Position numbers and translations under genes: made by a program. Below, one piece after another: positions 52,956 through 62,115 of a DNA stretch of 64,000 nt; position 1 is the first letter of the stretch; each line of letters opens with the position of its first letter. The DNA is from Candidatus Halocynthiibacter alkanivorans. GTDB lineage: Bacteria > Pseudomonadota > Alphaproteobacteria > Rhodobacterales > Rhodobacteraceae. Location: positions 1-64,000 of the forward strand of contig NZ_QOLB01000032.1 in the NCBI RefSeq assembly GCF_003333265.1, given 5' to 3'. The notes beneath the pieces were generated by a model. It saw only the letters and a list, made by a program, of their open reading frames with translations. It was not told the origin of the DNA and did no database searches.

Positions 52956-53831
52956 CTAAGGCGCAACCAGCACTGCGCGCGCCTGCTGCAGAACCGCACG
53001 GCTCAGCGGCGCAAGCGCCTCAGCCATCAACCGGCTGACCTGCCAGTACAGCGCCACATCCAGCGCCAGATCCGGCAACAGCGGCACCAGATCGCCGCGC
53101 GCCAGATGGTCGCGGATCAGCGGCTCCGGGTTCATGCCCCAGCCAATGCCTGCAAGCGCCATTTCAACAAAACCCTGGCTGGAGCCAATCATATGGCTGG
53201 GGGCAGTTACGGCCGTGCCTGTCGCCATTTCACTCCAGATCAGCTGCAGCCTGTCTTTGGACGAGTAGGTGATTGCGGGCGCGCGCCCCAGGCTTTCTGT
53301 TGTCACGCCGCTGGCAAGCCAGCGCTCGATATAGGCCGGGCTGGCGGTGGCGATATAGCGCAATGCGCCGAGCGCTGTACTGTCGCAGCCACGCACCGCG
53401 CCCGGGTGGGCGCTGACCGCCGCCGCGACTTCTCCGCGGCGCAGCCAGTCGGCAGAATGCTCCTGGTCATCGATTTCAAGGTCAAACAGCAGATGCGGAC
53501 AGGCGGCCATGGCGCCGGGAAACCAGGTCGCCAGAGAATCCGCGTTCACCGCAATGCGGGCAGGGGCCATCGGGGTGGGTGCGCCGAGGTCGCCGAGGGT
53601 GCGCTGCTCCAGCAGTTGAACATCTTCAGCATGGTGCGCCAGTCGCGCCCCGGCTTCAGTGCCGCGACAGGGCTGACCGCGGATGACCAGAGCGGTGCCC
53701 ATACGCTCTTCCAGCGTCTTGATGCGCTGGGATACCGCAGATTGGGTGACGCCAAGCGCCTGCGCTGCCGCTTCAAAGGATCCGAGACGTATCACCGTTG
53801 CCAGCGCCATCAATGCGGGATAGTCGAGCAT
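52956..53831 (-). CDS. ArgP/LysG-type LysR regulator
   Basis: A 291-residue LysR regulator with HTH in residues 4-60 (GSFEAAAQALGVTQSAVSQR) and the ArgP/LysG-type effector domain (PARIAVNADSLATWF, MIGSSQGFVEMALAGIGWGM). It is divergent from the LysE/ArgO exporter, as lysG-lysE and argP-argO are in other bacteria. It should activate the exporter when basic amino acids accumulate. Confidence 0.88.
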   Translation of the reverse strand: MLDYPALMALATVIRLGSFEAAAQALGVTQSAVSQRIKTLEERMGTALVIRGQPCRGTEAGARLAHHAEDVQLLEQRTLGDLGAPTPMAPARIAVNADSLATWFPGAMAACPHLLFDLEIDDQEHSADWLRRGEVAAAVSAHPGAVRGCDSTALGALRYIATASPAYIERWLASGVTTESLGRAPAITYSSKDRLQLIWSEMATGTAVTAPSHMIGSSQGFVEMALAGIGWGMNPEPLIRDHLARGDLVPLLPDLALDVALYWQVSRLMAEALAPLSRAVLQQARAVLVAP

Positions 53832-53917
53832 TAGCAGTCCTTATGTTGCAGCAGGATATTTAATTTGGCTACGCCGCGCGTCCGGGTTAGTCAAGCGCGG
53901 TACAAAAGGAAAAGATC

Positions 53918-54520
53918 ATGACCGCAGCCTGGACCGGCTTTTTCACCTCTCTCACGCTGATCGCCGCCATCGGAGCGCAAAACGCTTTTGTGCTGAAAGT
54001 GGGGCTGAACGGGCGTCATATCCTGCCGGTTGTGCTGTTCTGTGGGCTGACAGATGCGCTGTTGATCGCGGCGGGTGTCATGGGGTTTGGACAGGCGGCG
54101 GACGCCTTGCCCTGGCTGATGCCGGTGCTGCGCTACGGCGGCGCCGCATTTCTGACCGCCTATGGCGCGCGGGCCTTTTTCGCCGCATGGAAAGGCGGGC
54201 AAAGTCTGATACCGGACGATGCGCAGCCGGCCGCGTTGCTGCCGCTGATGCTGACACTGACGGCGCTGACCTGGCTCAATCCGCATGTCTATCTGGATAC
54301 GCTGGTGCTGATCGGCTCAGTCGCGGCGCGCTTTGGCGACGAAAGATTTGCCTTTGGGGCCGGGGCGATGCTGGCGTCGCTGCTGTTCTTTTTGGCGCTT
54401 GGCTATGGCGCCAGGCTGCTGCGCCCGATGTTCGCAAACCCGCGGGCCTGGCAAGTGCTGGACAGTGGTGTCGGTGCGCTGATGTGGTCCATCGCCTGGA
54501 GATTACTCTGGCCGGCGTGA
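53918..54520 (+). CDS. LysE/ArgO-family amino-acid exporter
   Basis: A 200-residue, six-helix exporter of the LysE superfamily, with the motif SLTLIAAIGAQNAFVLKVGL and LTWLNPHVYLDTLVLIGSVA, which match ArgO/LysE and not RhtB. Expected to export arginine or lysine. It is divergent from its likely regulator, with an 86 bp promoter region. Confidence 0.88.
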   Translation: MTAAWTGFFTSLTLIAAIGAQNAFVLKVGLNGRHILPVVLFCGLTDALLIAAGVMGFGQAADALPWLMPVLRYGGAAFLTAYGARAFFAAWKGGQSLIPDDAQPAALLPLMLTLTALTWLNPHVYLDTLVLIGSVAARFGDERFAFGAGAMLASLLFFLALGYGARLLRPMFANPRAWQVLDSGVGALMWSIAWRLLWPA

Positions 54521-54561
54521 TTGCACTTGCGCGACAGGCAAAGATCGGTTCAGGTCTGCCC

Positions 54562-55470
54562 ATGACACAGAATACACCCCCCGAATTTAGCCCGGTCGCC
54601 GGAATGTTGTGGATGTTTGCGTCCAGTCTCTGTTTTGTCATGGTGACGGCGCTGGTGAAATATGTGGGCTCTGATCTGCCCGCGATGCAGACCGCGTTCA
54701 TCCGTTTTGCAGCCGGGCTGGTGCTGATGGCCCCTCTGTTTCTGAAGCTGCGCATGCGCGAAATAACACCGCGGCTGTGGCAGTTGTCGATCCTGCGGGC
54801 GGTGATCCATGTGGGCGCTGTCGGGCTTTGGTTCTATTCGATTACCCGCATACCGCTGACCGATGTGACCGCGTTGAACTATCTGAATCCGATTGCGGTG
54901 ACACTGGGCGCGGCGCTGTTTCTCGGTGAGCGGCTGGCGCTCAGGCGTGGCCTGGCCATTGTGGTCGCTTTGCTCGGCGCGCTGGTCATCCTGCGGCCGG
55001 GCTTTCGTGAAATTTCAATCGGTCACCTGACCATGCTGGGCGCAGCGGTGTCTTTTGGCTGCTCCTATGTGGTCGCCAAACGATTGTCTGAAAAACTGCC
55101 GGCAACGCTGGTGGTGATGCTGATGACGGTGATGGTGACCGTGGGCTTGGCGCCGTTTGCTTATGCGGTCTGGGTGCCGGTGAACCTGACACAGCTGTTC
55201 TGGCTCAGTGCTGTGGCGGTGTTTGCCACCCTGGGTCATTACACGATGACACGTGCCTTTGCGGTGGCACCGGTGGCGGTGACCCAGCCGGTTACTTTTT
55301 TGCAGCTGATCTGGGCGACGCTGATGGGGGTTCTGATCTTTGGCGAAGCGCTGGACCCGGTCACCCTGCTGGGGGGTGGTGTGATCATCAGCGCGGTGTC
55401 CTTCATCACCTGGCGTGAGGCGATGCTGAAACGCGCCCGGACCCGGACCGATATCCAGAGCGGACTCTGA
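54562..55470 (+). CDS. EamA/DMT-family permease
   Basis: A 302-residue drug/metabolite transporter with ten helices and two EamA repeats (PLTDVTALNYLNPIAVTLGA and GVLIFGEALDPVTLLGGGVI). ATG 54562 gives the standard N-terminus; a longer open frame upstream overlaps the exporter gene and is not real. It is 41 bp downstream of the exporter and could share its transcript. Substrate unknown. Confidence 0.85.
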   Translation: MTQNTPPEFSPVAGMLWMFASSLCFVMVTALVKYVGSDLPAMQTAFIRFAAGLVLMAPLFLKLRMREITPRLWQLSILRAVIHVGAVGLWFYSITRIPLTDVTALNYLNPIAVTLGAALFLGERLALRRGLAIVVALLGALVILRPGFREISIGHLTMLGAAVSFGCSYVVAKRLSEKLPATLVVMLMTVMVTVGLAPFAYAVWVPVNLTQLFWLSAVAVFATLGHYTMTRAFAVAPVAVTQPVTFLQLIWATLMGVLIFGEALDPVTLLGGGVIISAVSFITWREAMLKRARTRTDIQSGL

Positions 55471-55512
55471 TCCGGCCCCGCCAGCGGGCAATCAGCTCCG
55501 GCGGGGAGGGTT

Positions 55513-55965
55513 TTACGCCTCCGCCGGGCTTTCCACCGCTTCTGCGAAATTTTCAAAGAACTTATCGGCCATCTTGCGGGCAAAGCCGTCAATCAGTCTG
55601 GAGCCGAGCTGGGCGATTTTACCGCCGACACGGGCTTCGACCTCATAGGACAACTCACAACCATCTTCAGCGTCGCTCAGCTGAACCAGTGCCGCGCCTT
55701 TTGCAAATCCGGCAACCCCGCCGGAGCCTTCGCCACTGATACGGTAGCTGGTATTTTCGACAATATCCGACAGCGTGACATTGCCCTTGAATTTGGCTTT
55801 CACCGGGCCGATTTTTTGCACAACCACGGCGGCAAATCCGTCTTCCGGGGTGCCGGTCAACTCCTGACAACCGGGAATGGCGACCGCCAGCGTCTCCGCG
55901 GAATTCAAATGCGCCCAGACCGTTGCACGATCTGCTTTGATGATACGGCTGCCCTTAAGTTCCAT
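55513..55965 (-). CDS. CoxG-family SRPBCC protein
   Basis: A 150-residue SRPBCC-fold protein of the CoxG family (MELKGSRIIKADRATVWAHL; SLYVEARVGGKIAQLGSRLI-type motif). CoxG helps anchor or assemble CO/xanthine-family molybdenum hydroxylases. No coxMSL genes are here. ATG 55965 follows GGAGG. It is downstream of pccR on the same strand (87 bp gap). Confidence 0.82.
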   Translation of the reverse strand: MELKGSRIIKADRATVWAHLNSAETLAVAIPGCQELTGTPEDGFAAVVVQKIGPVKAKFKGNVTLSDIVENTSYRISGEGSGGVAGFAKGAALVQLSDAEDGCELSYEVEARVGGKIAQLGSRLIDGFARKMADKFFENFAEAVESPAEA

Positions 55966-56051
55966 GTGTTCCTCCACTGTGTCCGGCGCAGGTTAGGAGG
56001 GATTGCCCGGGGCAGGCAAGAGCTATCGCGCGGTTTCTGCAGTGATGCTGT

Positions 56052-57452
56052 TCAATTGATCTGATAGGGCAGCACGCCGCGTGCATCCGGTGTGATTGTC
56101 AGGCGGCCCTCAAGCGGCGGCACCGAGCGCTGATGGCAATCAGGCCTCTCGCAAATGCGGCAGGAGATGCCAATCGGGGAAAAGGCCTGGGGGTTGTCCA
56201 CGTCGAGATCATCCGCATAGACCAGTTCGCCCGCGTGCTGCACTTCGCACCCCAGTGCAATGGCATAACGGCGCACCGGCGCGTGAAAACTGCCGCCGGT
56301 TTTGGAGGCATCCCGCGCCACCGACAGGTAGCGCACCCCGTCTGGTGTTTCGGCCAGCTGGCGTAAAAACCGCCCCGGTGTTTCAAAGGCGCGGTGCACA
56401 TTCCACAGCGGACAGGCGCCCCCGTAGCGGGCGAATTGCATCCGGGTTGCAGAATGACGTTTGGTGATGTTGCCGGCCTGATCCACCCGTACAAAGAAAA
56501 ACGGGATGCCGCGGGCTTTGGGGCGCTGCAGTGTCGACAGACGGTGCGCGACCTGTTCGATCGAGGCGCCAAAGCGGTCCGCCAGCACTTCAAGATCGTG
56601 GCGGGTTTCACGGGCGGTTTGCAAAAACAGCGTATAGGGCAGCAAAGCGGCGCCGGCAAAATAGTTCGCCAGACCGATTTTGGCGATGGCCCTCGCGTCT
56701 TCTGACTGAAACCGCGCCAGATCGAGTGTCGCTTCCAGCAGTTCATTCTGGGTCAGCAAAGCCACCTGGTGCAGCATTTGAAACCGCTGGGTTGCGGGCG
56801 CTGCACGCGACGACAGCACCAGTTTGCGCAGCTCAGGATCATAGTGACGCAGCGTGTCTGTGGTCTCATAACTGCTGTCCACCCCGAGCTGGTCCAGCAC
56901 CTCCTGGGCGGCAATCTGCGGGTCGCGCGGCACCCCGCCCGGACAGGTGAAATGTTCTGCAGCCCGGTCCACTGCATCGATGTAATTGTCGCAATAGTGA
57001 AAGAAGTCGCGCACCTCTTCCCAGGCACCCGGTCTGGTTTTCTGGTCGCCGCGTCCGAGCGCATCGTCCAGCGAGGCAAGGCGCTCATGGGTCTGTCGAT
57101 AGGCGCGATGCAGCTCAAGAAAGGCGCGTGCCAGTGCCGGCGCATTGCTGGCCGCAAGTCGTAAATCTGCAAGCGGTGGGGTGGTGTCGCCAAACACCGG
57201 ATCAGCCAGCGCTTCGCGCATATCGCTGACCATACGCTCAGATTCGCCGGTGGAAAGCTCGGTGACGTCAAAGCCAAATTCCTGCGCCAGCGCCAACAAA
57301 ACGCCGGTGGAAACCGGGCGGTTGTTGTTTTCCATCTGGTTCAGATAGGGCAGCGACACCCCCAGTTTGGCGGCAAAGGCCTTCTGGGTCAGTTTCAGAC
57401 CCATGCGGGTTTCACGCAACTTGGCGCCGGCGTAAAGTTTCTGCTGTGCCAT
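56052..57452 (-). CDS. pccR: Short-chain fatty-acyl regulator PccR (ScfR family)
   Basis: A 466-residue regulator: XRE helix-turn-helix (residues 13-65, GLKLTQKAFAAKLGVSLPYL), a middle domain, then the DUF2083-type ligand region (GLANYFAGAALLPYTLFLQT, AHRLSTLQRPKARGIPFFF, YGGACPLWNVHRAFETPG) and a C-terminal CRICERPDCHQRSVPPL Cys motif. ScfR-family proteins include RamB and PccR, the latter regulating propionyl-CoA carboxylase in Rhodobacter sphaeroides. It sits in the pccBA locus and has TTTGCAAA-type boxes upstream of its own start, suggesting autoregulation. Confidence 0.9.
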   Translation of the reverse strand: MAQQKLYAGAKLRETRMGLKLTQKAFAAKLGVSLPYLNQMENNNRPVSTGVLLALAQEFGFDVTELSTGESERMVSDMREALADPVFGDTTPPLADLRLAASNAPALARAFLELHRAYRQTHERLASLDDALGRGDQKTRPGAWEEVRDFFHYCDNYIDAVDRAAEHFTCPGGVPRDPQIAAQEVLDQLGVDSSYETTDTLRHYDPELRKLVLSSRAAPATQRFQMLHQVALLTQNELLEATLDLARFQSEDARAIAKIGLANYFAGAALLPYTLFLQTARETRHDLEVLADRFGASIEQVAHRLSTLQRPKARGIPFFFVRVDQAGNITKRHSATRMQFARYGGACPLWNVHRAFETPGRFLRQLAETPDGVRYLSVARDASKTGGSFHAPVRRYAIALGCEVQHAGELVYADDLDVDNPQAFSPIGISCRICERPDCHQRSVPPLEGRLTITPDARGVLPYQIN

Positions 57453-57461
57453 CGCGGGCCC

Positions 57462-57498
57462 TTTGCAAGTTTGCTGATGTTACACTAGCGTTTGCAAA
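57462..57498. promoter_or_regulatory. Candidate PccR binding boxes upstream of pccR
   Basis: TTTGCAAG (57462-57469), directly followed by TTTGCTGA (57470-57477), and a perfect palindrome TTTGCAAA (57491-57498) lie 10-46 bp upstream of the pccR start. RamB- and PccR-type regulators recognise TTTGCAAA-like elements, so autoregulation is likely. Confidence 0.7.
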
Positions 57499-57514
57499 CT
57501 GTGTGGCGCAAGGC

Positions 57515-58741
57515 TCAGAGCCGTATTTCTTCCGGAAGCGACTTTTCGCGGCGGATGACGATCGTGATGCAGAGCACCGAGAGGGCCGCCACAGAGAACA
57601 TCAGCCACAACAGTGGTGTGGCGCCGGTTTCCATGTTCAGCATGCTGCCAGCCCAGGCCGAAAGCGCCGCACCGCCTCCGATCATCAGAGCGCCGCCAAG
57701 TCCCGAGGCGGTGCCGGCCATATGGGGGCGCACCGACAACATGCCGGAAGTGGCGTTCGGGAGCAGCAAACCATTGCCGAAACCCAGCCCGGTCATCATT
57801 GCGAAAAATCTGAAGGCGCTGCCATTGCCGGTCTCAAAAATCACCAGCGTCAGTAGCATGCAGAGGGTAACAATAAGTGTGCCAATCACAATCATCCGGT
57901 TCAGCCCGACCCGGACCGAATAACGACCGGCAAAAAAGTTGCCGAAAAAATAGCCCAGCCCGGGCGCGCCAAAATAAAGGCCCAGCTCGCTTGGGCTCAG
58001 GCCAAACAGCTCGCTGCCCACAAAGGGTGCGCCGCCGAGATAGGCAAAAAACGCGCCCGAGGCGAGCGCGCTGGTGCCGGCATAACCCCAAAACCGCACT
58101 GAGGTCAGCAATTCAGGGTATTGGCCAAACTGCGCCAGGATGCTGCGGTCTGATTTTGGCGCGGTTTCGCCCAGATCAGCCCAGACCAGCGCCATGAAAG
58201 CCACGCCCAGCACCAGCATCAGCCAGAAATTCGCCTGCCAGCCAAAGTTTTCCGACAGCACGCCGCCAAGGGTGGGCGACAACATCGGCGCCAGCGCGGT
58301 GCCCATGGTGATATAGGCGATTTGCGAGGCGGCCTGATCCGCCGGCAGCACGTCCCGCACTACAGCGCGGCCAAGTGCCATTGCCACAACGATGGCGCCC
58401 TGGCTCATGCGGAAAAACAGAAACATTTCGATGTTCGGCGCATAGAGGCTGCCCAGGGTGGCGAGCACAAATATGGCAAAACCCCACAGGATCACCGGCC
58501 GGCGGCCATAGCGGTCTGACAGCGGGCCGATGGCGATTTGCAACACGCCGTTCACCGCCAGATAAAGCGCCACCGACAATTGCATCACTGAATAATCGGT
58601 GTCGAAATAGCGCGCCATCTCGGGCAGGGATGGCAGCAGGATGTTCATGCTCATGGCTGACAATATGGTCATCAGCAGCAGGGTGGCGATATGGGGCGGA
58701 CTGTTGCGGTTCAGGAACCGCGTTGAGGAAAGCTGGGGCAT
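57515..58741 (-). CDS. Bcr/CflA-family MFS transporter
   Basis: A 408-residue, 12-helix MFS efflux protein of the DHA1 Bcr/CflA type: MSMNILLPSLPEMARYF, GPLSDRYGRRPVILWG (loop 2-3 motif) and FFRMSQGAIVVAMALGRAVV. It lies between pccR and divergent pccB, sharing the intergenic region that holds the boxes. No substrate is evident. Confidence 0.88.
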   Translation of the reverse strand: MPQLSSTRFLNRNSPPHIATLLLMTILSAMSMNILLPSLPEMARYFDTDYSVMQLSVALYLAVNGVLQIAIGPLSDRYGRRPVILWGFAIFVLATLGSLYAPNIEMFLFFRMSQGAIVVAMALGRAVVRDVLPADQAASQIAYITMGTALAPMLSPTLGGVLSENFGWQANFWLMLVLGVAFMALVWADLGETAPKSDRSILAQFGQYPELLTSVRFWGYAGTSALASGAFFAYLGGAPFVGSELFGLSPSELGLYFGAPGLGYFFGNFFAGRYSVRVGLNRMIVIGTLIVTLCMLLTLVIFETGNGSAFRFFAMMTGLGFGNGLLLPNATSGMLSVRPHMAGTASGLGGALMIGGGAALSAWAGSMLNMETGATPLLWLMFSVAALSVLCITIVIRREKSLPEEIRL

Positions 58742-58821
58742 TTCGGGACGCTATGACGGGATGTGTTCCAAGTCCATAGCGGAAAACTACGGGGGCGGCG
58801 CGATGTGGGTGATGCGGTCGG

Positions 58822-58869
58822 TTTGCAATTATGCAATTTGCGACATATTGGCTCGGAACGGTTTGCAAA
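58822..58869. promoter_or_regulatory. Candidate PccR binding boxes upstream of pccB
   Basis: TTTGCAAT (58822-58829), part of the inverted repeat TTGCA-N4-TGCAA (58823-58836), and a perfect TTTGCAAA (58862-58869) lie 119-72 bp upstream of the pccB start, with another TTTGC core at 58837-58841. The boxes resemble those in front of pccR and the known ScfR/RamB core, so pccB (and possibly the divergent MFS gene) is probably under PccR control. Confidence 0.7.
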
Positions 58870-58940
58870 TATGCGATGTTCTGCTTTGATCCCGGTTGAA
58901 TTGCCGCTAATTTGAGCGCAAATCCGCAGGAGCATATGCC

Positions 58941-60473
58941 ATGAAAGACATCGACAACGAGCTCGAACGCCGCCGTGCTGCTGCCCGGCTTGGCGGGGGA
59001 CAGAAGCGCATTGATACCCAGCATGCCAAGGGCAAGCTGACAGCGCGGGAGCGGGTCGAGCTGTTGCTGGATGAAGGCTCATTTGAAGAGTTTGACATGT
59101 TTGTTGCGCATCGCTGTACCGAATTCGGCATGGAGCAGCAAAGGCCCTCCGGCGACGGTGTCATCACCGGCTGGGGCACCATTAACGGTCGCATGGTCTA
59201 TGTGTTTTCGCAGGATTTCACCGTGTTTGGGGGGTCCCTGTCGGAAACACATGCCCAAAAGATCTGCAAAATTCAGGACATGGCGATGCGAAACGGAGCG
59301 CCGATTATTGGTCTGAACGATTCCGGTGGTGCGCGTATTCAGGAAGGTGTGGCTTCGCTTGCGGGGTATGCTGAAGTGTTTCAGCGCAATGTCATGGCCT
59401 CCGGCGTGGTGCCGCAGATCTCCGTCATTATGGGGCCTTGCGCTGGTGGCGCGGTGTATTCGCCAGCGATGACCGACTTTATTTTCATGGTAAAAGACAC
59501 CTCTTATATGTTCGTGACCGGCCCGGATGTGGTGAAAACCGTGACCAATGAGGTGGTGACTGCCGAAGAACTTGGCGGTGCGACGACCCATACCAAAAAA
59601 TCATCAGTCGCGGATGGCGCGTTTGAAAATGATGTCGAAGCGCTCACGGAAGTGCGCCGCCTCGTCGATTTTCTGCCGCTGAGCAACCGCGAAAAGCCGC
59701 CGGTGCGGCCATTCTTTGACGATGTGGCGCGCATTGAAGGAAGCCTTGATACGCTGATCCCGGACAATGCCAACACGCCGTATGACATGAAGGAACTGAT
59801 CGCCAAAGTGGCGGATGAGGGCGATTTCTACGAGATCCAGGAAGAATTTGCCAAGAATATGATCACCGGCTTTATCCGGCTTGAAGGTTCGACCGTCGGC
59901 GTTGTGGCCAACCAGCCGCTGGTGCTGGCGGGCTGTCTGGATATTGACAGTTCGCGCAAAGCGGCGCGGTTCGTGCGCTTCTGCGATGCTTTTGAAATTC
60001 CGATTCTGACGCTGGTGGACGTGCCGGGGTTCCTGCCTGGCACCAGCCAGGAATATGGCGGTGTGATTAAGCACGGCGCCAAGCTGCTGTTCGCTTATGG
60101 TGAAGCCACGGTGCCCAAAGTCACTGTCATCACCCGCAAAGCCTATGGCGGAGCCTATGACGTGATGTCGTCCAAGCATCTGCGGGGCGATTTTAATTAT
60201 GCCTGGCCCACGGCCGAAATCGCGGTGATGGGGGCCAAAGGGGCCACCGAGATCATCCACCGTGCCGATCTGAAGGATCCGGAGAAGACCGCACAGCATA
60301 CCGCCAATTATGAAAGCCGGTTTGCCAATCCTTTTGTGGCGGCGGAACGTGGTTTTATCGACGAGGTGATCCAGCCGCGTTCAACCCGGCGCCGGGTGGC
60401 GCGCGCGTTTGCCTCGCTGCGTGGCAAATCGCTGCAAAACCCATGGAAAAAACACGACAACATCCCGCTATAA
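58941..60473 (+). CDS. pccB: Propionyl-CoA carboxylase beta chain
   Basis: PccB is the carboxyltransferase subunit that moves CO2 from biotin to propionyl-CoA, giving methylmalonyl-CoA for propionate, odd-chain and DMSP-derived carbon. The 510-residue protein has the two crotonase-like halves with [20 protein letters not shown] (about 117), [20 protein letters not shown] and [19 protein letters not shown], plus [17 protein letters not shown] 58941 follows AGGAG. pccA lies downstream, separated by three small genes. Confidence 0.95.
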   Translation: MKDIDNELERRRAAARLGGGQKRIDTQHAKGKLTARERVELLLDEGSFEEFDMFVAHRCTEFGMEQQRPSGDGVITGWGTINGRMVYVFSQDFTVFGGSLSETHAQKICKIQDMAMRNGAPIIGLNDSGGARIQEGVASLAGYAEVFQRNVMASGVVPQISVIMGPCAGGAVYSPAMTDFIFMVKDTSYMFVTGPDVVKTVTNEVVTAEELGGATTHTKKSSVADGAFENDVEALTEVRRLVDFLPLSNREKPPVRPFFDDVARIEGSLDTLIPDNANTPYDMKELIAKVADEGDFYEIQEEFAKNMITGFIRLEGSTVGVVANQPLVLAGCLDIDSSRKAARFVRFCDAFEIPILTLVDVPGFLPGTSQEYGGVIKHGAKLLFAYGEATVPKVTVITRKAYGGAYDVMSSKHLRGDFNYAWPTAEIAVMGAKGATEIIHRADLKDPEKTAQHTANYESRFANPFVAAERGFIDEVIQPRSTRRRVARAFASLRGKSLQNPWKKHDNIPL

Positions 60474-60482
60474 GGCCGCATC

Positions 60483-60836
60483 ATGACCCGTAACACCTGG
60501 TATAATTCCGTGGAAAATGACGTGCTGACCCATGCGCGCCGCCTGCCGGTGCAGATGGATTTTGGCATCAGTGCTGATTTTTCGGTGCCGGGTGCGGTGT
60601 CGCGCCTGCGGTTGGCGCGGCAGATCCGTCAGGATATGTGGCGGCTTCTGCGCGGCCTGCGCGGCTTTTCTCCGGTCGTGCAGGTATCTGTGAGCGGGGG
60701 GCTGGCGCGTGTGAATGCTGGCGGCGCGATAGACGGTGTGTTGCCAGCCCGCGCCCGCGATCAGCTGGCGGCGCTGCTGAGCAATCCGCGAAAACGCGCC
60801 CGCTGGCTGCGCCATGCCCGCAAAGCGGATCTGTAA
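60483..60836 (+). CDS. Hypothetical protein in the pcc operon
   Basis: A 117-residue basic protein (MTRNTWYNSVENDVLTHARR start) with no signal or membrane segment; the C-terminal half is helical and Arg-rich. It begins 9 bp after pccB on the same strand, so it is probably co-transcribed. I recognise no family. Regular composition and tight spacing support it as real. Confidence 0.68.
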   Translation: MTRNTWYNSVENDVLTHARRLPVQMDFGISADFSVPGAVSRLRLARQIRQDMWRLLRGLRGFSPVVQVSVSGGLARVNAGGAIDGVLPARARDQLAALLSNPRKRARWLRHARKADL

Positions 60837-61059
60837 TGCGGGTGCTGAATTCATATCCGGCGCCGGCCTGGCGAGGCATGGAGGCCTTGGGAAGGGCGAA
60901 GGTGCCTGGCGGGCAGCGTCCGGCTTTGACGCGGTTGCGAAAAGGCGGTGCTCTAAGGGCATATTTTCAGCCCTGTGCGCCCGTCACTCTGCGGATGCTC
61001 TTGGCGAAATGCTCCTGGGGCACTATGCCCGGATCTGACACAGATAAGGAGTCAGGGAT

Positions 61060-61419
61060 ATGTTGAAACACCGTGGATTTCCGGGCCGTCTTAGCGGAAC
61101 CGATTTTCAGTTCACTTTGCGACGGGCCAACCCTAAAGGGGCGACCGAATTGGTTTCCCGCGAGCGTCACCGGGATCGTCGTCCGGCAGACCGGCGGGCC
61201 GACAGTGCCTTTATGCTGGCGCTGTGGGAGCTGTTTGGCGAAGAAGAATTTGAGCGCGGCAATCTTGATGCCGGGCGCCTGTCCTGGCTGTTTGGCCGCG
61301 AAGTGGTTGCGGTCGAAGACCCCTTTGACGCCGAAAGCTATCAGATGCTGCTGAAGATCGACGTGAACCGGGCGCGCGCGGCGTTCCCGGAAGCTTTCGT
61401 CGAAGCGTCTGATCCATGA
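61060..61419 (+). CDS. Hypothetical protein in the pcc locus
   Basis: A 119-residue charged protein (MLKHRGFPGRLSGTDFQFTL) with an acidic helix MLALWELFGEEEFERGNLDA and KIDVNRARAAFPEAFVEA. AAGGAG lies eight bases before the ATG. No known domain, signal or membrane segment is seen. It lies between pccB and pccA. Confidence 0.62.
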   Translation: MLKHRGFPGRLSGTDFQFTLRRANPKGATELVSRERHRDRRPADRRADSAFMLALWELFGEEEFERGNLDAGRLSWLFGREVVAVEDPFDAESYQMLLKIDVNRARAAFPEAFVEASDP

Positions 61420-61780
61420 CGGTCGGCGCAAAACCGCTCGCCCGTCCGGCGATTGGGCAGGGAATGGCCGAAACGCCAGGCTCTGTCTGCTCTGGCTTTG
61501 GATTGAGCGGCTCTTGCGCCAAACTTACAATTGCGATGCGTGGTTCCAGCAAGCTGCGGGTCACAATACAATACCGTTACCCTTCCCCTTCTGCGAGGTC
61601 TGGCTCTTTCCCAGCCGGGCCTCGTTCTTCTGGTTTGTTCCGGAAAGTGACGCAATCCGCGCGAGGTTTCGCCGATTGTTTCCGCATGGGCGCGAATTGC
61701 TTTGATCCTGACCGTCGTTTTGATGAATATGGCCGCGACGAAACATGTTCCGACCGTCAGACAATTAAAGGGTTCCATCA
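61420..61780. other. Gene-free stretch before the small lipoprotein gene
   Basis: This 361 bp region has overlapping short frames in several directions, none with a ribosome site or domain. Local composition is less GC-rich than the coding parts. It could contain the promoter of the small lipoprotein gene and of pccA. Confidence 0.5.
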
Positions 61781-61987
61781 ATGGTTTTCACTAAAATCGC
61801 CGCCGCGCTCGCGCTCACAACTACGCTTTCGGGTTGCCTCAGCAATGATCTTGACCGGGCTTCTGCCGGTGCGCTTGGTGGCGCTGCCATTGCAGCGGTC
61901 ACTGGCGGCAATGCGGTCACCGGCGCAATCATCGGCGGTGCAGCCGGCGCGCTTTGCGACGACATGGGCCTCCAGGTCTGCAACTGA
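61781..61987 (+). CDS. Small glycine-zipper lipoprotein
   Basis: A 68-residue predicted lipoprotein: signal MVFTKIAAALALTTTLSGC with lipobox LSGC (Cys19), then a Gly/Ala-rich glycine-zipper (GALGGAAIAAVTGGNAV) and two terminal cysteines. Such small proteins associate with the outer membrane. A hairpin terminator follows 41 bp later, so it ends its own transcript before pccA. Confidence 0.72.
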   Translation: MVFTKIAAALALTTTLSGCLSNDLDRASAGALGGAAIAAVTGGNAVTGAIIGGAAGALCDDMGLQVCN

Positions 61988-62028
61988 TGCCGTAATTTCC
62001 GGGGCACAGCGCCCTGGTCAAAAATATG

Positions 62029-62066
62029 AAACACCGTGCAAGGGCCAGGCCTTTGTGCGGTGTTTT
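62029..62066 (+). terminator. Probable Rho-independent terminator after small lipoprotein gene
   Basis: A long stem with AAACACCG (62029-62036) paired to CGGTGTTT (62058-62065), extended by wobble pairs across TGCAAGG/CCTTTGTG, and a short T-run within TGTTTTG. It separates the small lipoprotein gene from pccA. Confidence 0.65.
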
Positions 62067-62115
62067 GCTATGGGCGCGCTGTTTTTTACTGCGACGTCAA
62101 AGGGAAGAGGGTGCT

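Noticed and set aside
54187-54561. An in-frame extension of the EamA permease overlapping the LysE/ArgO gene.
   Set aside because: It is the wrong frame of the exporter gene; ATG 54562 gives a standard permease N-terminus.
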